From contig JBBAKL010000039.1 in NCBI GenBank assembly GCA_040403535.1, positions 1 to 29,391 of the forward strand: DNA of 29,391 nt. The letters run 5' to 3'. The position numbers and the translations under genes are program-made. A model generated the notes under the pieces. The model was not told where the DNA came from. It saw only the letters and a program-made list of their open reading frames with translations, and did not search any database. This document shows positions 1-7,610 of the stretch, piece by piece. This stretch comes from JAHEYG01 sp040403535 (GTDB taxonomy: Bacteria > Bacteroidota > Bacteroidia > B-17B0 > Aurantibacillaceae). Each line of letters starts with the position of its first letter. The first letter of the stretch is position 1.

Positions 1-455
1 CTTTTTCTTTAGCAATGCGTTCTTGTTCTGCCTTTTCTGCTGCTGCTTTCTCTTTGGCAATTCGTTCCGCTTCGGCCTTCTCTGCTGCTAATTTATCTGC
101 TGCTGCTTTCTCTGCCAATGCTTTTTCTTTGGCTATACGCTCTGCCTCTGCTTTCTCCGCTGCTGCCTTTTCTGCGGCCAGTTTTTCCGCCGCCGCTTTT
201 TCTTGAGCAGCTTTTTCCGCTGCTAATTTTTCTGCCGCTGCTTTCTCTTTGGCAATACGGTCTGCTTCTGCTTTTTCTGCTGCTAGTTTATCAGCTGCCG
301 CCTTCTCTGCTGCCGCTTTTTCTTTTGCAATTCGTTCCTGTTCTGCTTTCTCTGCCGCTGCCTTTTCTGCGGCCAGTTTATCCGCTGCCGCTTTTTCCTG
401 TGCAGCCTTTTCCGCTGCTAATTTTGCCGCAGCCGCTTCTTGCTCTTTTTTCTTT
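1..455 (-). repeat. Degenerate in-frame repeat coding for Ala/Glu/Lys coiled coil
   Basis: On the minus strand this stretch is a patchwork of short in-frame units. The main ones encode 'AAAEKLAAEK', 'AAADKLAAEK', 'AAQEKAAAEK' and 'AEAERIAKEK' or 'AEQERIAKEK'; the 'ERIAKEK/DRIAKEK' type recurs at least five times. The copies differ at synonymous sites, so this is an old, drifting coding repeat and not a fresh tandem duplication. It continues past the left edge. The plus-strand open frames here, rich in Ser/Ala/Phe, are shadows of it. Confidence 0.85.
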
Positions 456-1129
456 TGATCTTCTTTTGCTTTTGCACAATTCTCAGATTTCAAAAGCTGG
501 TCCTTAGGATACTGTTCATCCGGTAAAAGTTTATTTGCATTTGAATAATTCAGCTTAGCATTCTCACAATCGTTTTTTGCCAAAGCCGCATCGCCGGATT
601 TATTGGCAGCAGCATACTTTTCCAGTAAAATCCGTTCGGCTTCACGTATTTTCATTAATGCCCCAAGCATTTGATTGGTGTATACCTCGTCATCGGTGAA
701 TTTTTTCTTAGACGGAACGTATGCTATTTGTGTCATTGGCTGACTCAATGCTGAATAATCGATCCCAGGTAATGGTTTAGACATAGTAACACCTTCAATT
801 TTTACTATAGCCTTGAAATTATCTTTATTCATATCAGCCGGAACACCAGTGGTATTTACAGCAAAGCGTTTGCTATTACAACCATCTTTTGAGACTGTTA
901 CAACATAATTTCCATTGGGAGGAATTTCAACCGTAAAATAACCATCACTGGCAGTTACCGCTGTTGCCACCTTTGTAGAACCTTGAGATACTGCTATTAC
1001 TGCGCCCGGACAACCTTGTCCGTCTTTTTCCACAACGCTTGTAAATTTTAATGTCCAGTTTGGTGTTTGAGCAAAACTCATTAACGACATAAACAAAAAC
1101 ACTAAACTTTCTTTAACGCCACACTTCAT
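1..1129 (-). CDS. Exported Ala/Glu/Lys coiled-coil protein with carboxypeptidase-regulatory-like N-terminus, 3' end missing
   Basis: Function not recognised. The reading frame starts at ATG 1129-1127 and stays open to the window edge (376 codons seen, C-terminus missing). It begins with a hydrophobic signal peptide ending in 'SFAQ' (about 22 residues). A beta-rich segment of about 70 residues follows ('GAVIAVSQGSTKVA', 'SDGYFTVEIPPNGNYVVTV'), typical of carboxypeptidase-D regulatory-like folds. A helical segment with 'GDAALAKNDCENAKLNY' comes next. From about residue 225 the protein is almost entirely A, E, K, L, D, Q and R in blocks such as 'AAAEKLAAEK' and 'AEAERIAKEK', i.e. a long charged helix or coiled coil. 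It is a paralogue of the protein at 1921-3225, sharing the same domain order and phrases such as 'KPxPGIDYS', 'NKSGDAAL'/'NKAGDAAL' and 'DEQYP'/'SEQYP'. By analogy its missing end may carry TPR-like repeats. Likely periplasmic or envelope-associated; function is inference only. Confidence 0.9.
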   Translation of the reverse strand, partial: MKCGVKESLVFLFMSLMSFAQTPNWTLKFTSVVEKDGQGCPGAVIAVSQGSTKVATAVTASDGYFTVEIPPNGNYVVTVSKDGCNSKRFAVNTTGVPADMNKDNFKAIVKIEGVTMSKPLPGIDYSALSQPMTQIAYVPSKKKFTDDEVYTNQMLGALMKIREAERILLEKYAAANKSGDAALAKNDCENAKLNYSNANKLLPDEQYPKDQLLKSENCAKAKEDQKKKEQEAAAAKLAAEKAAQEKAAADKLAAEKAAAEKAEQERIAKEKAAAEKAAADKLAAEKAEADRIAKEKAAAEKLAAEKAAQEKAAAEKLAAEKAAAEKAEAERIAKEKALAEKAAADKLAAEKAEAERIAKEKAAAEKAEQERIAKEK

Positions 1130-1258
1130 ATTCAAAAAATAAAATAATAATAAAAGTAATTAAAAATCCCTTATGAGATTTTAAAAAGAAGTTAAGAATT
1201 AACTCACAAACCGAAGTGCTTTTGCTATTATAATGTTTTTAAACAGAATAAAGGTTAA

Positions 1259-1912
1259 CTATCCCTTGAGTTCTTTAATCAAATCATTCAGCGTTTGTTT
1301 CACTTCAGTTAATTCATTTTCCACAGCTGCTAAACGCGCCTCTAAATCGCTTACCGATTTTCGTGCAGGTTCTTCCGGAACTTCATCTGAAAGGTCACAA
1401 TTTACGTCTGTAAATAAATGCATAAACCGAGCTTCTTTCTGTCCCGGACGTTTAGGATACTCTTTCACCATAGGCAACTCGCCGTTTAACATTTGAGTGA
1501 GTGTTTCTGTTACTGAAACAATAGAGGAAAATTCGTGTAAACGGCCCGAATTTGTATTTAATTCACCGGGTGTTTGCGGACCGCGCAAGAACAACAAACA
1601 TAAAATAGCGAGTTGAGCATTCGTTAAGGGATATACTGTAGAAATGTTGTGTTTATATTTTACTGTACGGCTTGTTCCACCAACTGCGGTTGACACTAAA
1701 CTCTGAGCCTTCAAACTATTTAAAGCAATCACCACAGTTTGTTCATCGTATTCAACCACCGGTTTGCGTGATGACTTTTGGTTACAAGCGGTAGTAATTG
1801 CGTTCAACGTCATCGGATAATACTCAGGTGTGGTTTTGCTTTTTTCAATTAAAGAACCCAGTACTCTTATTTCTACATCAGTAAGAATCGGCAAAGATTT
1901 ATATAATTCCAT
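1259..1912 (-). CDS. yceH: YceH/DUF480 (UPF0502) family winged-helix protein
   Basis: 217 residues, a normal length for the YceH family. The N-terminal hallmark is clear: 'LTDVEIRVLGSLIEKSKTTPEYYP' in two halves, then 'NAITTACNQKSSRKP' and an acidic 'EYDE'. The second winged-helix half contains 'LTNAQLAILCLLFLRGPQTPGEL' followed by 'RPGQKEARFMHLF'. The last 45 residues form a charged coiled coil ('DLEARLAAVENELTEVKQTLNDLIKEL'-like pattern), usual in this family. The fold is that of tandem winged helices, so DNA or protein binding is likely, but no molecular function is firmly established. The gene starts 8 bp after the stop of the upstream 434-residue gene, so the two are probably co-transcribed. 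Start chosen: ATG 1912-1910, immediately before the conserved domain. Confidence 0.92.
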   Translation of the reverse strand: MELYKSLPILTDVEIRVLGSLIEKSKTTPEYYPMTLNAITTACNQKSSRKPVVEYDEQTVVIALNSLKAQSLVSTAVGGTSRTVKYKHNISTVYPLTNAQLAILCLLFLRGPQTPGELNTNSGRLHEFSSIVSVTETLTQMLNGELPMVKEYPKRPGQKEARFMHLFTDVNCDLSDEVPEEPARKSVSDLEARLAAVENELTEVKQTLNDLIKELKG

Positions 1913-1920
1913 TTCAAATA

Positions 1921-3225
1921 CTATTTATTCAATAATTTATTCACTTCGGCTAATTTATTAGTTGCGTAAATATCGCCGGGTTTAATTTTCAGCACCTCTT
2001 CATATGCAGTTTTCGCTTCTGAATAACGCTTCATTTTAAAATAACCTTCTGCTTTATTTAAAGTTTCCTTATACTTATTTGCACCTAACACCTGAGGTAC
2101 TTTGTATTTACTGTCACTTTTATCGACATCACCGCTACCATCTGTATTTTGATTTTCGATCGATTTTGTTTTCGGCTGTTCTGAACTACCGGTTGTTTTT
2201 TTATTTGCCTCTGCTGCTTTTTGCTTTGCCAATTTATTTGCAGCCTCTTTCTCCTTAGCCGCTTTTGCAGATGCTTCTTTATTTGTTTTATCAGCTGTGG
2301 CTTTTTCCGCTGCTGTTTTAGCTTTTGATGCGGCTTGTTCTTTCGCTAATTTATCTTTTTCTGCTTTTTCCGCAGCAGCATTTTGCTTTGCCAATTTAGC
2401 TGCTTCAGCTTTTTCCTGCGCTGCCTGATCTCGTGCAGCTTTATCCGCGGCCGCTTTCTCTTTTGCAAGCTTTTCCGCCTCTGTTTTAGCAGCAGCTGCC
2501 TCTGCAGCCTTCTTTTCAGCCTCTTCTTTTGCTTTTAAACAATCTCCTACTTTTGCCAATTGTACAACCGGATATTGCTCACTTGGGATCATGGCAATAG
2601 CCTTTTCATAAAGCATTTTTGCCAGCGGGCAATCAGGTTTTACTAAAGCCGCATCTCCTGCTTTATTGGTGTTACAAAAATTATTAATTAAGGTGTTTTC
2701 AGCATCGGCAATTTTCATTACAATACCTAATCCGGCTTCCGTATACGGTTCATCATCATCAAAATTTTTAATTTTTGGCTCGTAAATAACCTTTACCAAT
2801 GTTTGCTGCAAGCCTGAATAATCAATTCCGGGAAATGGCTTTGCCATTACAAAGCCGCCAATACTAAAGCTGGGTTTAAAAGTAATATCGTTTTGAATCT
2901 CCTGCGGCACTCCTGTTGTGATAATTGAGAATTTTTTTGAGTTACATCCCGGATAAGAAACTGTAAGTACATACTCTCCATTACCCGGCACATTCACTGA
3001 AAAATCACCATTAGAATCGCTTGTGTTCTGACTAATTACTTTCGACCCCTGATAAAGTGTAATGGATGCGCCAAGCAGCGCTTTTTCTTCTTTTTCGGCT
3101 TTCGTGGTCAACTTCCAGGTTCGCAATTCTACATTGCTGCTTATCTTTACCGACCACGTTTGCGAAAAAACGGCTTGACTCAAAATAAACGTACAATAAA
3201 AAAGAAAATATTTAGACTTAAACAT
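1921..3225 (-). CDS. Exported coiled-coil protein with carboxypeptidase-regulatory-like N-terminus and C-terminal TPR
   Basis: 434 residues, function not recognised. The signal peptide ends in 'AVFSQ' (about 22 residues). Residues about 25-125 form a carboxypeptidase-regulatory-like beta domain ('GASITLYQGSKV', 'NGDFSVNVPGNGEYVLTV'). Residues about 125-235 form a helical segment with several Cys ('FCNTNKAGDAAL', 'DCPLAKMLYEKA', 'KVGDCLKAKEE'). A charged Ala/Lys/Glu helix follows at about 236-345, then a polar linker ('TTGSSEQPKTKSIENQNTD'). It ends with one clear TPR ('AEGYFKMKRYSEAKTAYEEV', 'LKIKPGDIYA'). It is paralogous to the gene at the left edge. The two paralogues flank yceH on the same strand. 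Likely periplasmic or envelope scaffold. The upstream region holds a palindrome that could control it. Confidence 0.9.
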   Translation of the reverse strand: MFKSKYFLFYCTFILSQAVFSQTWSVKISSNVELRTWKLTTKAEKEEKALLGASITLYQGSKVISQNTSDSNGDFSVNVPGNGEYVLTVSYPGCNSKKFSIITTGVPQEIQNDITFKPSFSIGGFVMAKPFPGIDYSGLQQTLVKVIYEPKIKNFDDDEPYTEAGLGIVMKIADAENTLINNFCNTNKAGDAALVKPDCPLAKMLYEKAIAMIPSEQYPVVQLAKVGDCLKAKEEAEKKAAEAAAAKTEAEKLAKEKAAADKAARDQAAQEKAEAAKLAKQNAAAEKAEKDKLAKEQAASKAKTAAEKATADKTNKEASAKAAKEKEAANKLAKQKAAEANKKTTGSSEQPKTKSIENQNTDGSGDVDKSDSKYKVPQVLGANKYKETLNKAEGYFKMKRYSEAKTAYEEVLKIKPGDIYATNKLAEVNKLLNK

Positions 3226-3235
3226 AAATTTGACT

Positions 3236-3261
3236 AATGATAAGTAAATTTACTTATTATT
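3236..3261. promoter_or_regulatory. Near-perfect palindrome in divergent promoter region, possible operator
   Basis: The core ATAAGTAAATTTACTTAT (3240-3257) is a perfect 18-bp palindrome. It extends to 3236-3261 with a single mismatched pair (3239/3258). It lies between the start of the minus-strand gene ending at 3225 and the plus-strand ytxJ start at 3299, where a repressor or activator would act on both. It is AT-only apart from one G/C pair in the core, so chance occurrence in AT-rich DNA is a real alternative. Confidence 0.4.
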
Positions 3262-3298
3262 CGAGCATAGACTGTGTAATAAGATAAATTTTTATAAA

Positions 3299-3631
3299 AT
3301 GAATTGGAAACAACTGACAGACCTTATACAAATCGAAAGCATTGATGAACAATCGATTACTAAAAGTGTTTTGATTTTTAAACATAGTACGCGCTGCAGT
3401 ATCAGTAGCGCTGCACTGAATCGAATAGAAAGGAACTGGAAAGAGGAGTACAACGATTATCTTGATGTTTATTATTTAGATCTGCTTCAGTACCGTGGTT
3501 TATCCAATTTCATTGCTGAGCATTACAAAATTATACACCAATCTCCTCAGGCATTAATTATTAAAGGGGGAAAGTGTGTTTTTTATCAAACACATTCAGA
3601 AATCAATTTAAACGACTTATTAGCCGTCTAA
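3299..3631 (+). CDS. ytxJ: Bacilliredoxin-like protein of the YtxJ family
   Basis: 110 residues, the usual length for YtxJ (DUF2847), a monothiol thioredoxin-fold protein linked to bacillithiol. The family signature is visible as 'LIFKHSTRCSISSAAL', with the single active-site Cys at residue 33, matching the family pattern TxCxIS. A second thioredoxin-fold strand follows at 'DVYYLDLLQYRGLSNFIAE' and the conserved cis-Pro region is 'HQSPQALIIKGGK'. No signal peptide, so cytosolic. The expected role is removal of bacillithiol from S-bacillithiolated proteins, which suggests the organism makes bacillithiol; this is an inference from the family. ATG 3299 is the first start and the protein lines up with the family from there. 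It is transcribed away from the coiled-coil gene and stands alone. Confidence 0.9.
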   Translation: MNWKQLTDLIQIESIDEQSITKSVLIFKHSTRCSISSAALNRIERNWKEEYNDYLDVYYLDLLQYRGLSNFIAEHYKIIHQSPQALIIKGGKCVFYQTHSEINLNDLLAV

Positions 3632-3920
3632 TAATAATTTGACTCAATTAAATTAAGATATTTCCGGTCTATATATGAATAATCACGTAAAAGATTTGGA
3701 TAATATTGCACCAAAAGCTCAAACATTCTATATATGAAACGAATGGCCATAAAGCTTTAGGCTTCCACTAATCATTGAATTAATTCAAAATTTTTTTGGC
3801 TCAGCTCTGAGCACGTTTATACTATAGAAAATATAATTAAATTATAAACAAAACACCAACTTCATTTGATGCGCTACCACCTTTGTTTTAAGAGCACAAT
3901 TAATTTTTCTACATTAGCCT
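3632..3920. other. Intergenic region with a 12-bp direct repeat
   Basis: 289 bp of AT-rich DNA between ytxJ and the histidine kinase gene, with no coding frame that I can support and no clear hairpin terminator. It contains the direct repeat TCTATATATGAA at 3668-3679 and 3727-3738, a spacing of 59 bp. A sequence ACCTTTG at 3879-3885 resembles most of a Bacteroidota -7 box (TAnnTTTG) ahead of the kinase gene, but no matching -33 box is evident. Confidence 0.5.
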
Positions 3921-5903
3921 ATGCGTTATATAAATAAAATAAGAACAATTCCGTTCCTGTTGTTTTTGTTTTTATTCAACTTAACTTCTTATTCACAAAA
4001 AGATTCAATCACGCAGTTATTACAAGATGTAAAAGACGCGTCTTGTTATGACTCAGCAAGCGTTTTTAATGCAGGTAAAAAAGTATTGTCGAAAATTGAT
4101 AATGATGGAGAATCAGAATTAAAAGCAGAGGTATATATATATTATGGAAATCACTTTTTTTATACCCGTAAATTAGAAAAAGCCAAACACTATTTTGAAT
4201 TAGCCCTTGAACAAGCTAATAAATCAAACTCACTTCACTTTTCAATTCTGGCTAAAATTCGTCTGGCTTATATTAAAAGTGAAAATGAAGATTACAAAAA
4301 TATTGAAGATGAATTAATGGAGTTGGTAAGAAGTGCGAAAGAGGCTAACGATTTAGAGAATATTGCCGAAATAATTAACATGCGGGCAATTTTACATGAA
4401 AGAAACGGCGACCCCAAAACAACAGCACAATTGTATCTTGAAGGGTTGAGTCTTTCAAAAACCCATAAACTTGAATATTACGAGGCTACATTTCATAACA
4501 ATTTAGGTTTGTTAAAATATAGTTTAGGCGATATTGAAAATGCTTTGCTCGATTTTTCGGAAGTCATCCGGATTTCTAAAAAAACAAACAATAAAAGGTT
4601 GTTAAGTCATGCTCAACTTAATATGTGCCTGGTTTTAATTTCACAAAAAAACTACAAAGAAGCGCATGAGTTATTTGCAGAGGTAATACAATACGCCAGT
4701 GCCAACCAGCACCCTTTAGAATTATCGTCGGCTTACGCCAATTTAGGTAATGCCTATGTCCAGAATAACAATTTCATTACCGGCGTACAGTACATTGATT
4801 CAGCAATACAAGTGCTTGAAAAATTTCAATTTAAATCGGAGTTGATTCAGGCTTATTTAGGAAAAAGCAATGTTGAATTTGAATTAAATCATTTTGATAA
4901 AGCCATTAAGGCTCTGGAAAATTCCAAATCATTAATGGAAAAACACAAATCGTACGAAAGTTTACCTGACTATTTCTTTATTTATTACAAGATTTATGAA
5001 AAAAAGAAGGATTACCAAAAAGCATTAAAATATCACCTACTATACACAAAATCAAAAGAAGAGTTGCAGAATAAATTAAATAACAAAGCGCTTGAAGAGT
5101 TGCAATTGAAATATAATGTTCAGCAGAAAGAAATTGAATTAGAAAAAGAAAAAACCAAATCCGTAGAATTAGAGAAGGAACATCAGGAAGAGGTATTTAT
5201 TCGCTGGATAATGTTAGGCTCTTTATTTATCGTAATATTTTTAATAGTTGTTATTGTGTATAATCGTTATTACAGAGCCGTTCGCAAACAACAAGCACAA
5301 TTTAGCCGTCAATTAATTACAGATACAGAAGAAGAAAGAAGCCGTATCGCTAAAGATCTTCATGATGATATTGGCCAGTCTCTATCCATATTAAAATCTA
5401 AATTCACCAATAAAAATCAATTTGAAAACAGCGATATTATCAGTAAGGAAATAGAAAGGGTAATTGATCAGACCCGTCAGATATCCAGAAATTTATTTCC
5501 GTCCTACCTTGAGAAAATTGGTTTAAACCGCGCAATCGCAGGATTAGCAGAAAGTGTACAGAATAATAATAAGATAGAATGTAGTTTCGAAGTATGCAAA
5601 AATACCGATAAAATACCTTCCGAAACTGCAACGCATGTTTTTAGAATAATTCAGGAATGTTTAAATAATACCATTAAACACAGCAAAGCAAGTGCGCTGA
5701 AAATTATAATAAGTAATAAAGACGAAGCTAACTTTGAATTGATTTATATGGATAATGGTAATTGGAAAAATACCAATTTAAAAGATCCCGGAGTCGGTCT
5801 TTTATCCATTAAAGAGCGATCCAAAATAATTAAAGGTAACCTTGAAATTGACGAAAACAACAATAAAGGCTTTAAATTAAATTTAAAATTTAAAATATAT
5901 TAA
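3921..5903 (+). CDS. TPR-containing sensor histidine kinase (HisKA_3/NarL-type)
   Basis: 660 residues. The signal peptide ends in 'TSYSQK' (about 26 residues). Residues about 30-400 are TPR helices in a periplasmic sensor region ('AKHYFELALEQANKSNS', 'ATFHNNLGLLKYSLGDIENA', 'SSAYANLGNAYVQNNNF'). A coiled coil then leads to a membrane segment at about 430-448 ('GSLFIVIFLIVVIVY'). The H box is 'EEERSRIAKDLHDDIGQSL' with phospho-acceptor His481. The N box is 'IIQECLNNTIKHSKA' (E579, N583). The G2 box is 'GVGLLSIKER' (G624, G626). The G1 box reads 'DNGNW' where 'DNGxGF' is usual, so one glycine is missing. This architecture is common in Bacteroidota. The partner is the response regulator starting 2 bp after the stop. 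The signal sensed is unknown. Confidence 0.93.
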   Translation: MRYINKIRTIPFLLFLFLFNLTSYSQKDSITQLLQDVKDASCYDSASVFNAGKKVLSKIDNDGESELKAEVYIYYGNHFFYTRKLEKAKHYFELALEQANKSNSLHFSILAKIRLAYIKSENEDYKNIEDELMELVRSAKEANDLENIAEIINMRAILHERNGDPKTTAQLYLEGLSLSKTHKLEYYEATFHNNLGLLKYSLGDIENALLDFSEVIRISKKTNNKRLLSHAQLNMCLVLISQKNYKEAHELFAEVIQYASANQHPLELSSAYANLGNAYVQNNNFITGVQYIDSAIQVLEKFQFKSELIQAYLGKSNVEFELNHFDKAIKALENSKSLMEKHKSYESLPDYFFIYYKIYEKKKDYQKALKYHLLYTKSKEELQNKLNNKALEELQLKYNVQQKEIELEKEKTKSVELEKEHQEEVFIRWIMLGSLFIVIFLIVVIVYNRYYRAVRKQQAQFSRQLITDTEEERSRIAKDLHDDIGQSLSILKSKFTNKNQFENSDIISKEIERVIDQTRQISRNLFPSYLEKIGLNRAIAGLAESVQNNNKIECSFEVCKNTDKIPSETATHVFRIIQECLNNTIKHSKASALKIIISNKDEANFELIYMDNGNWKNTNLKDPGVGLLSIKERSKIIKGNLEIDENNNKGFKLNLKFKIY

Positions 5904-5905
5904 TC

Positions 5906-6568
5906 ATGAAACTTTTAATTGCAGATGATCATCCAATATTCAGAAAAGGATTAAAAGATTTGCTGACTGATACTTATAAAGACATTGAAATAATAGAATG
6001 TTCTAATGGCGCAGAGGCCTATAAGCATATTTTACTGCATAAGCCTACAATTGCAATCCTTGACATTAACATGCCTGAACAAAATGGTCTGGAAGTTACT
6101 AAACAGGTTAGAAGCAATAATTTACCAACCAAAATTATTGTTCTAACAATGTATAAAGAAAAAGAAATGATTCGCAAAGCTATGGATTTTGGTGCCAGCG
6201 GATTCATTTTAAAAGATTTTGCGGTAAACGAATTAATGGATTGTATACAAAAGGTTCTTGAGAATCAAAAATACATTGGGCCTGCTTTACAAAACTCTTA
6301 TACCGAAGTTATATTCGAAGATCAGAAAAAACAGGAATTGATGAAAAAACTTAGCGCGTTAAGTCATGGTGAAATGAAAACATTAAAGCTTGTTAACCAA
6401 AACAAAACTTCTAAAGAAATTTCCGAACTTCTTTTTTTAACTGAAAAAACCATCGAAAACTATCGTTCGAAAATTTGCCAGAAACTAGGCTTGCCTCCAA
6501 GAAACAACAGTTTGGTATTATGGATTAATGAGAACAAGGAGCTTTTATCGGCCTTAAATGAGTTTTGA
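5906..6568 (+). CDS. NarL/LuxR-family response regulator
   Basis: 220 residues, a standard length. The receiver domain (1-120) has the acidic pair D7/D8 in 'LLIADDHPIF', the phospho-acceptor D53 in 'AILDINMPEQNGLE', T81 in 'IIVLTMYKE' and K103 in 'GFILKDF'. The output domain (about 148-210) is a LuxR-type helix-turn-helix: 'LSHGEMKTLKLVNQNKTSKE', then 'LLFLTEKTIENYRSKICQKL'. It starts 2 bp after the kinase stop, so the two are a cognate pair made from one transcript; phosphotransfer from His481 is expected. Targets are unknown. The 213 bp that follow, up to the convergent SiaC-like gene, contain no gene and no convincing terminator hairpin. Confidence 0.95.
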   Translation: MKLLIADDHPIFRKGLKDLLTDTYKDIEIIECSNGAEAYKHILLHKPTIAILDINMPEQNGLEVTKQVRSNNLPTKIIVLTMYKEKEMIRKAMDFGASGFILKDFAVNELMDCIQKVLENQKYIGPALQNSYTEVIFEDQKKQELMKKLSALSHGEMKTLKLVNQNKTSKEISELLFLTEKTIENYRSKICQKLGLPPRNNSLVLWINENKELLSALNEF

Positions 6569-6781
6569 TCAATAATAAACACAATCACAGGGCTGGCCTA
6601 GTAATATTTCTTTATAATAAATTAAATTTTAAAGGGTATGAAACAAAGAAAGCCTAGATGAATGATTTTTGCGAAAAAATTGCAACCTTGACGACTTACA
6701 GTTTTTTATTCTGGATCTTTCTTGTTTTATTATATATGTTTCCGCTATAACAATTAAAGGAGAATTATTTTAACAGTAAAT

Positions 6782-7144
6782 CTAGTAAAATTCGAAAATG
6801 GGTTTAATACCCGTATTAAAGGTTAATGAATTTGCTGATTCCTGCAAATCTTCTTCTTCCTGATCGATGTAAAATTTTAGTTTTATTTTCTCTTTATTGT
6901 TTGCATGGAGGGTCTTTAAAAATAAATTGAAAATCTGAATGCTTGAGGTATTATAATACCCCATTGTAATATCAATGTGAAAATCTTCTCCGTCTGGCAC
7001 ATGATAACCCGACATCCACGCATTAATACTGCTATAAAACTGGCTTGGATTAGCCATAAAAGAGTTTCCTTTTAAAATCATAAAATGCTTTGACGGATCA
7101 AGCAAAATATAAGGTGAATTTTCTTTTGCTTCAATTAGAATCAT
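6782..7144 (-). CDS. siaC: SiaC-family regulatory phosphoprotein (DUF1987)
   Basis: 120 residues, the normal size for SiaC (DUF1987). Recognisable motifs are 'SPYILLDPSKHFMILKGNSF', then 'NPSQFYSSINAWM', then 'DFHIDITMGYYNTSSIQIF', then an acidic 'DQEEEDLQESANS'. The 'YYNTSS' segment (residues 63-68) matches the phosphorylation region of Pseudomonas aeruginosa SiaC, whose phospho-acceptor is Thr68; T66 or a neighbouring Ser is the likely equivalent here. In the known system SiaB phosphorylates and SiaA dephosphorylates SiaC, and unphosphorylated SiaC binds and activates the diguanylate cyclase SiaD. No cyclase gene is in this window, so the downstream partner is unknown. Its start overlaps the end of the SiaB-like gene by 14 bp, suggesting translational coupling. 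It is the last gene of the minus-strand block. Confidence 0.88.
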   Translation of the reverse strand: MILIEAKENSPYILLDPSKHFMILKGNSFMANPSQFYSSINAWMSGYHVPDGEDFHIDITMGYYNTSSIQIFNLFLKTLHANNKEKIKLKFYIDQEEEDLQESANSLTFNTGIKPIFEFY

Positions 7145-7607
7145 GTAATTGTATTTTAAAAGTAATTTGTAGTTGTTTGCCGGCTTTCTTAGAAGTAACT
7201 TTTATGTCGCCCTCGCATCTGTTATAAATTTCAATTAACCCTAAATTAACCGACTTATCAAACGAAACATTTTTAAGTTGATCGTTATAGTGTTCCTTTA
7301 CATTTTTAATTTTCTTTATTGCGTTAATATTAGACTTAACCGTTTCGAAATTTTGTTCTGTAGAAAAGTTAGTTGTTATTATCATGTAATCATGGTTTTC
7401 TTTTTGTATCGAAATAGAACCGTATGAATCTTCGTTATTATGAGAAATCATATTGGTAATTAATTCGATCAAAATAAATTTAAGACTGCTCTTAAGTTTG
7501 TTAGGCAAGATTTTATTCTCTGATAGTTTCTTAATAAAAAACACTAGGGTGGTTTCATCTACCGTTCCTTCAAAATAAATTAAATATTTATGACTACTGT
7601 TTGTCAT
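7131..7607 (-). CDS. siaB: SiaB-type kinase (DUF6272, GHKL-like fold)
   Basis: 158 residues. The sequence fits the SiaB family, small GHKL-type serine/threonine kinases that phosphorylate SiaC. The N-box equivalent is 'FILIELITNMISHN' (E48, N52, H56). The glycine-containing C-terminal segment is 'VNLGLIEIYNRCEGDI' (G123), followed by the strands 'IKVTSKKAGKQLQITFKI'. No signal peptide or membrane helix, so cytosolic. It lies 3 bp after the stop of the receptor-phosphatase and overlaps the SiaC-like gene by 14 bp, an arrangement that matches a kinase-phosphatase-substrate set. The family call rests on the motifs together with this context; the sequence alone is divergent. The alternative is an anti-sigma-factor-like GHKL kinase (RsbW type), but the DUF1987 neighbour argues for SiaB. 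Confidence 0.82.
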   Translation of the reverse strand: MTNSSHKYLIYFEGTVDETTLVFFIKKLSENKILPNKLKSSLKFILIELITNMISHNNEDSYGSISIQKENHDYMIITTNFSTEQNFETVKSNINAIKKIKNVKEHYNDQLKNVSFDKSVNLGLIEIYNRCEGDIKVTSKKAGKQLQITFKIQLHDSN

Positions 7608-7610
7608 GAT

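Noticed and set aside
15..507. Plus-strand Ser/Ala/Phe- and Leu/Pro-rich open frames
   Set aside because: They are antisense shadows of the Ala/Glu/Lys coiled-coil gene; the repetitive codons leave several frames open.
6569..6781. Possible terminator or small RNA between the convergent regulator and SiaC-like genes
   Set aside because: Only a very short GGCTGGCC-like symmetry and no stem with a T-run could be found.
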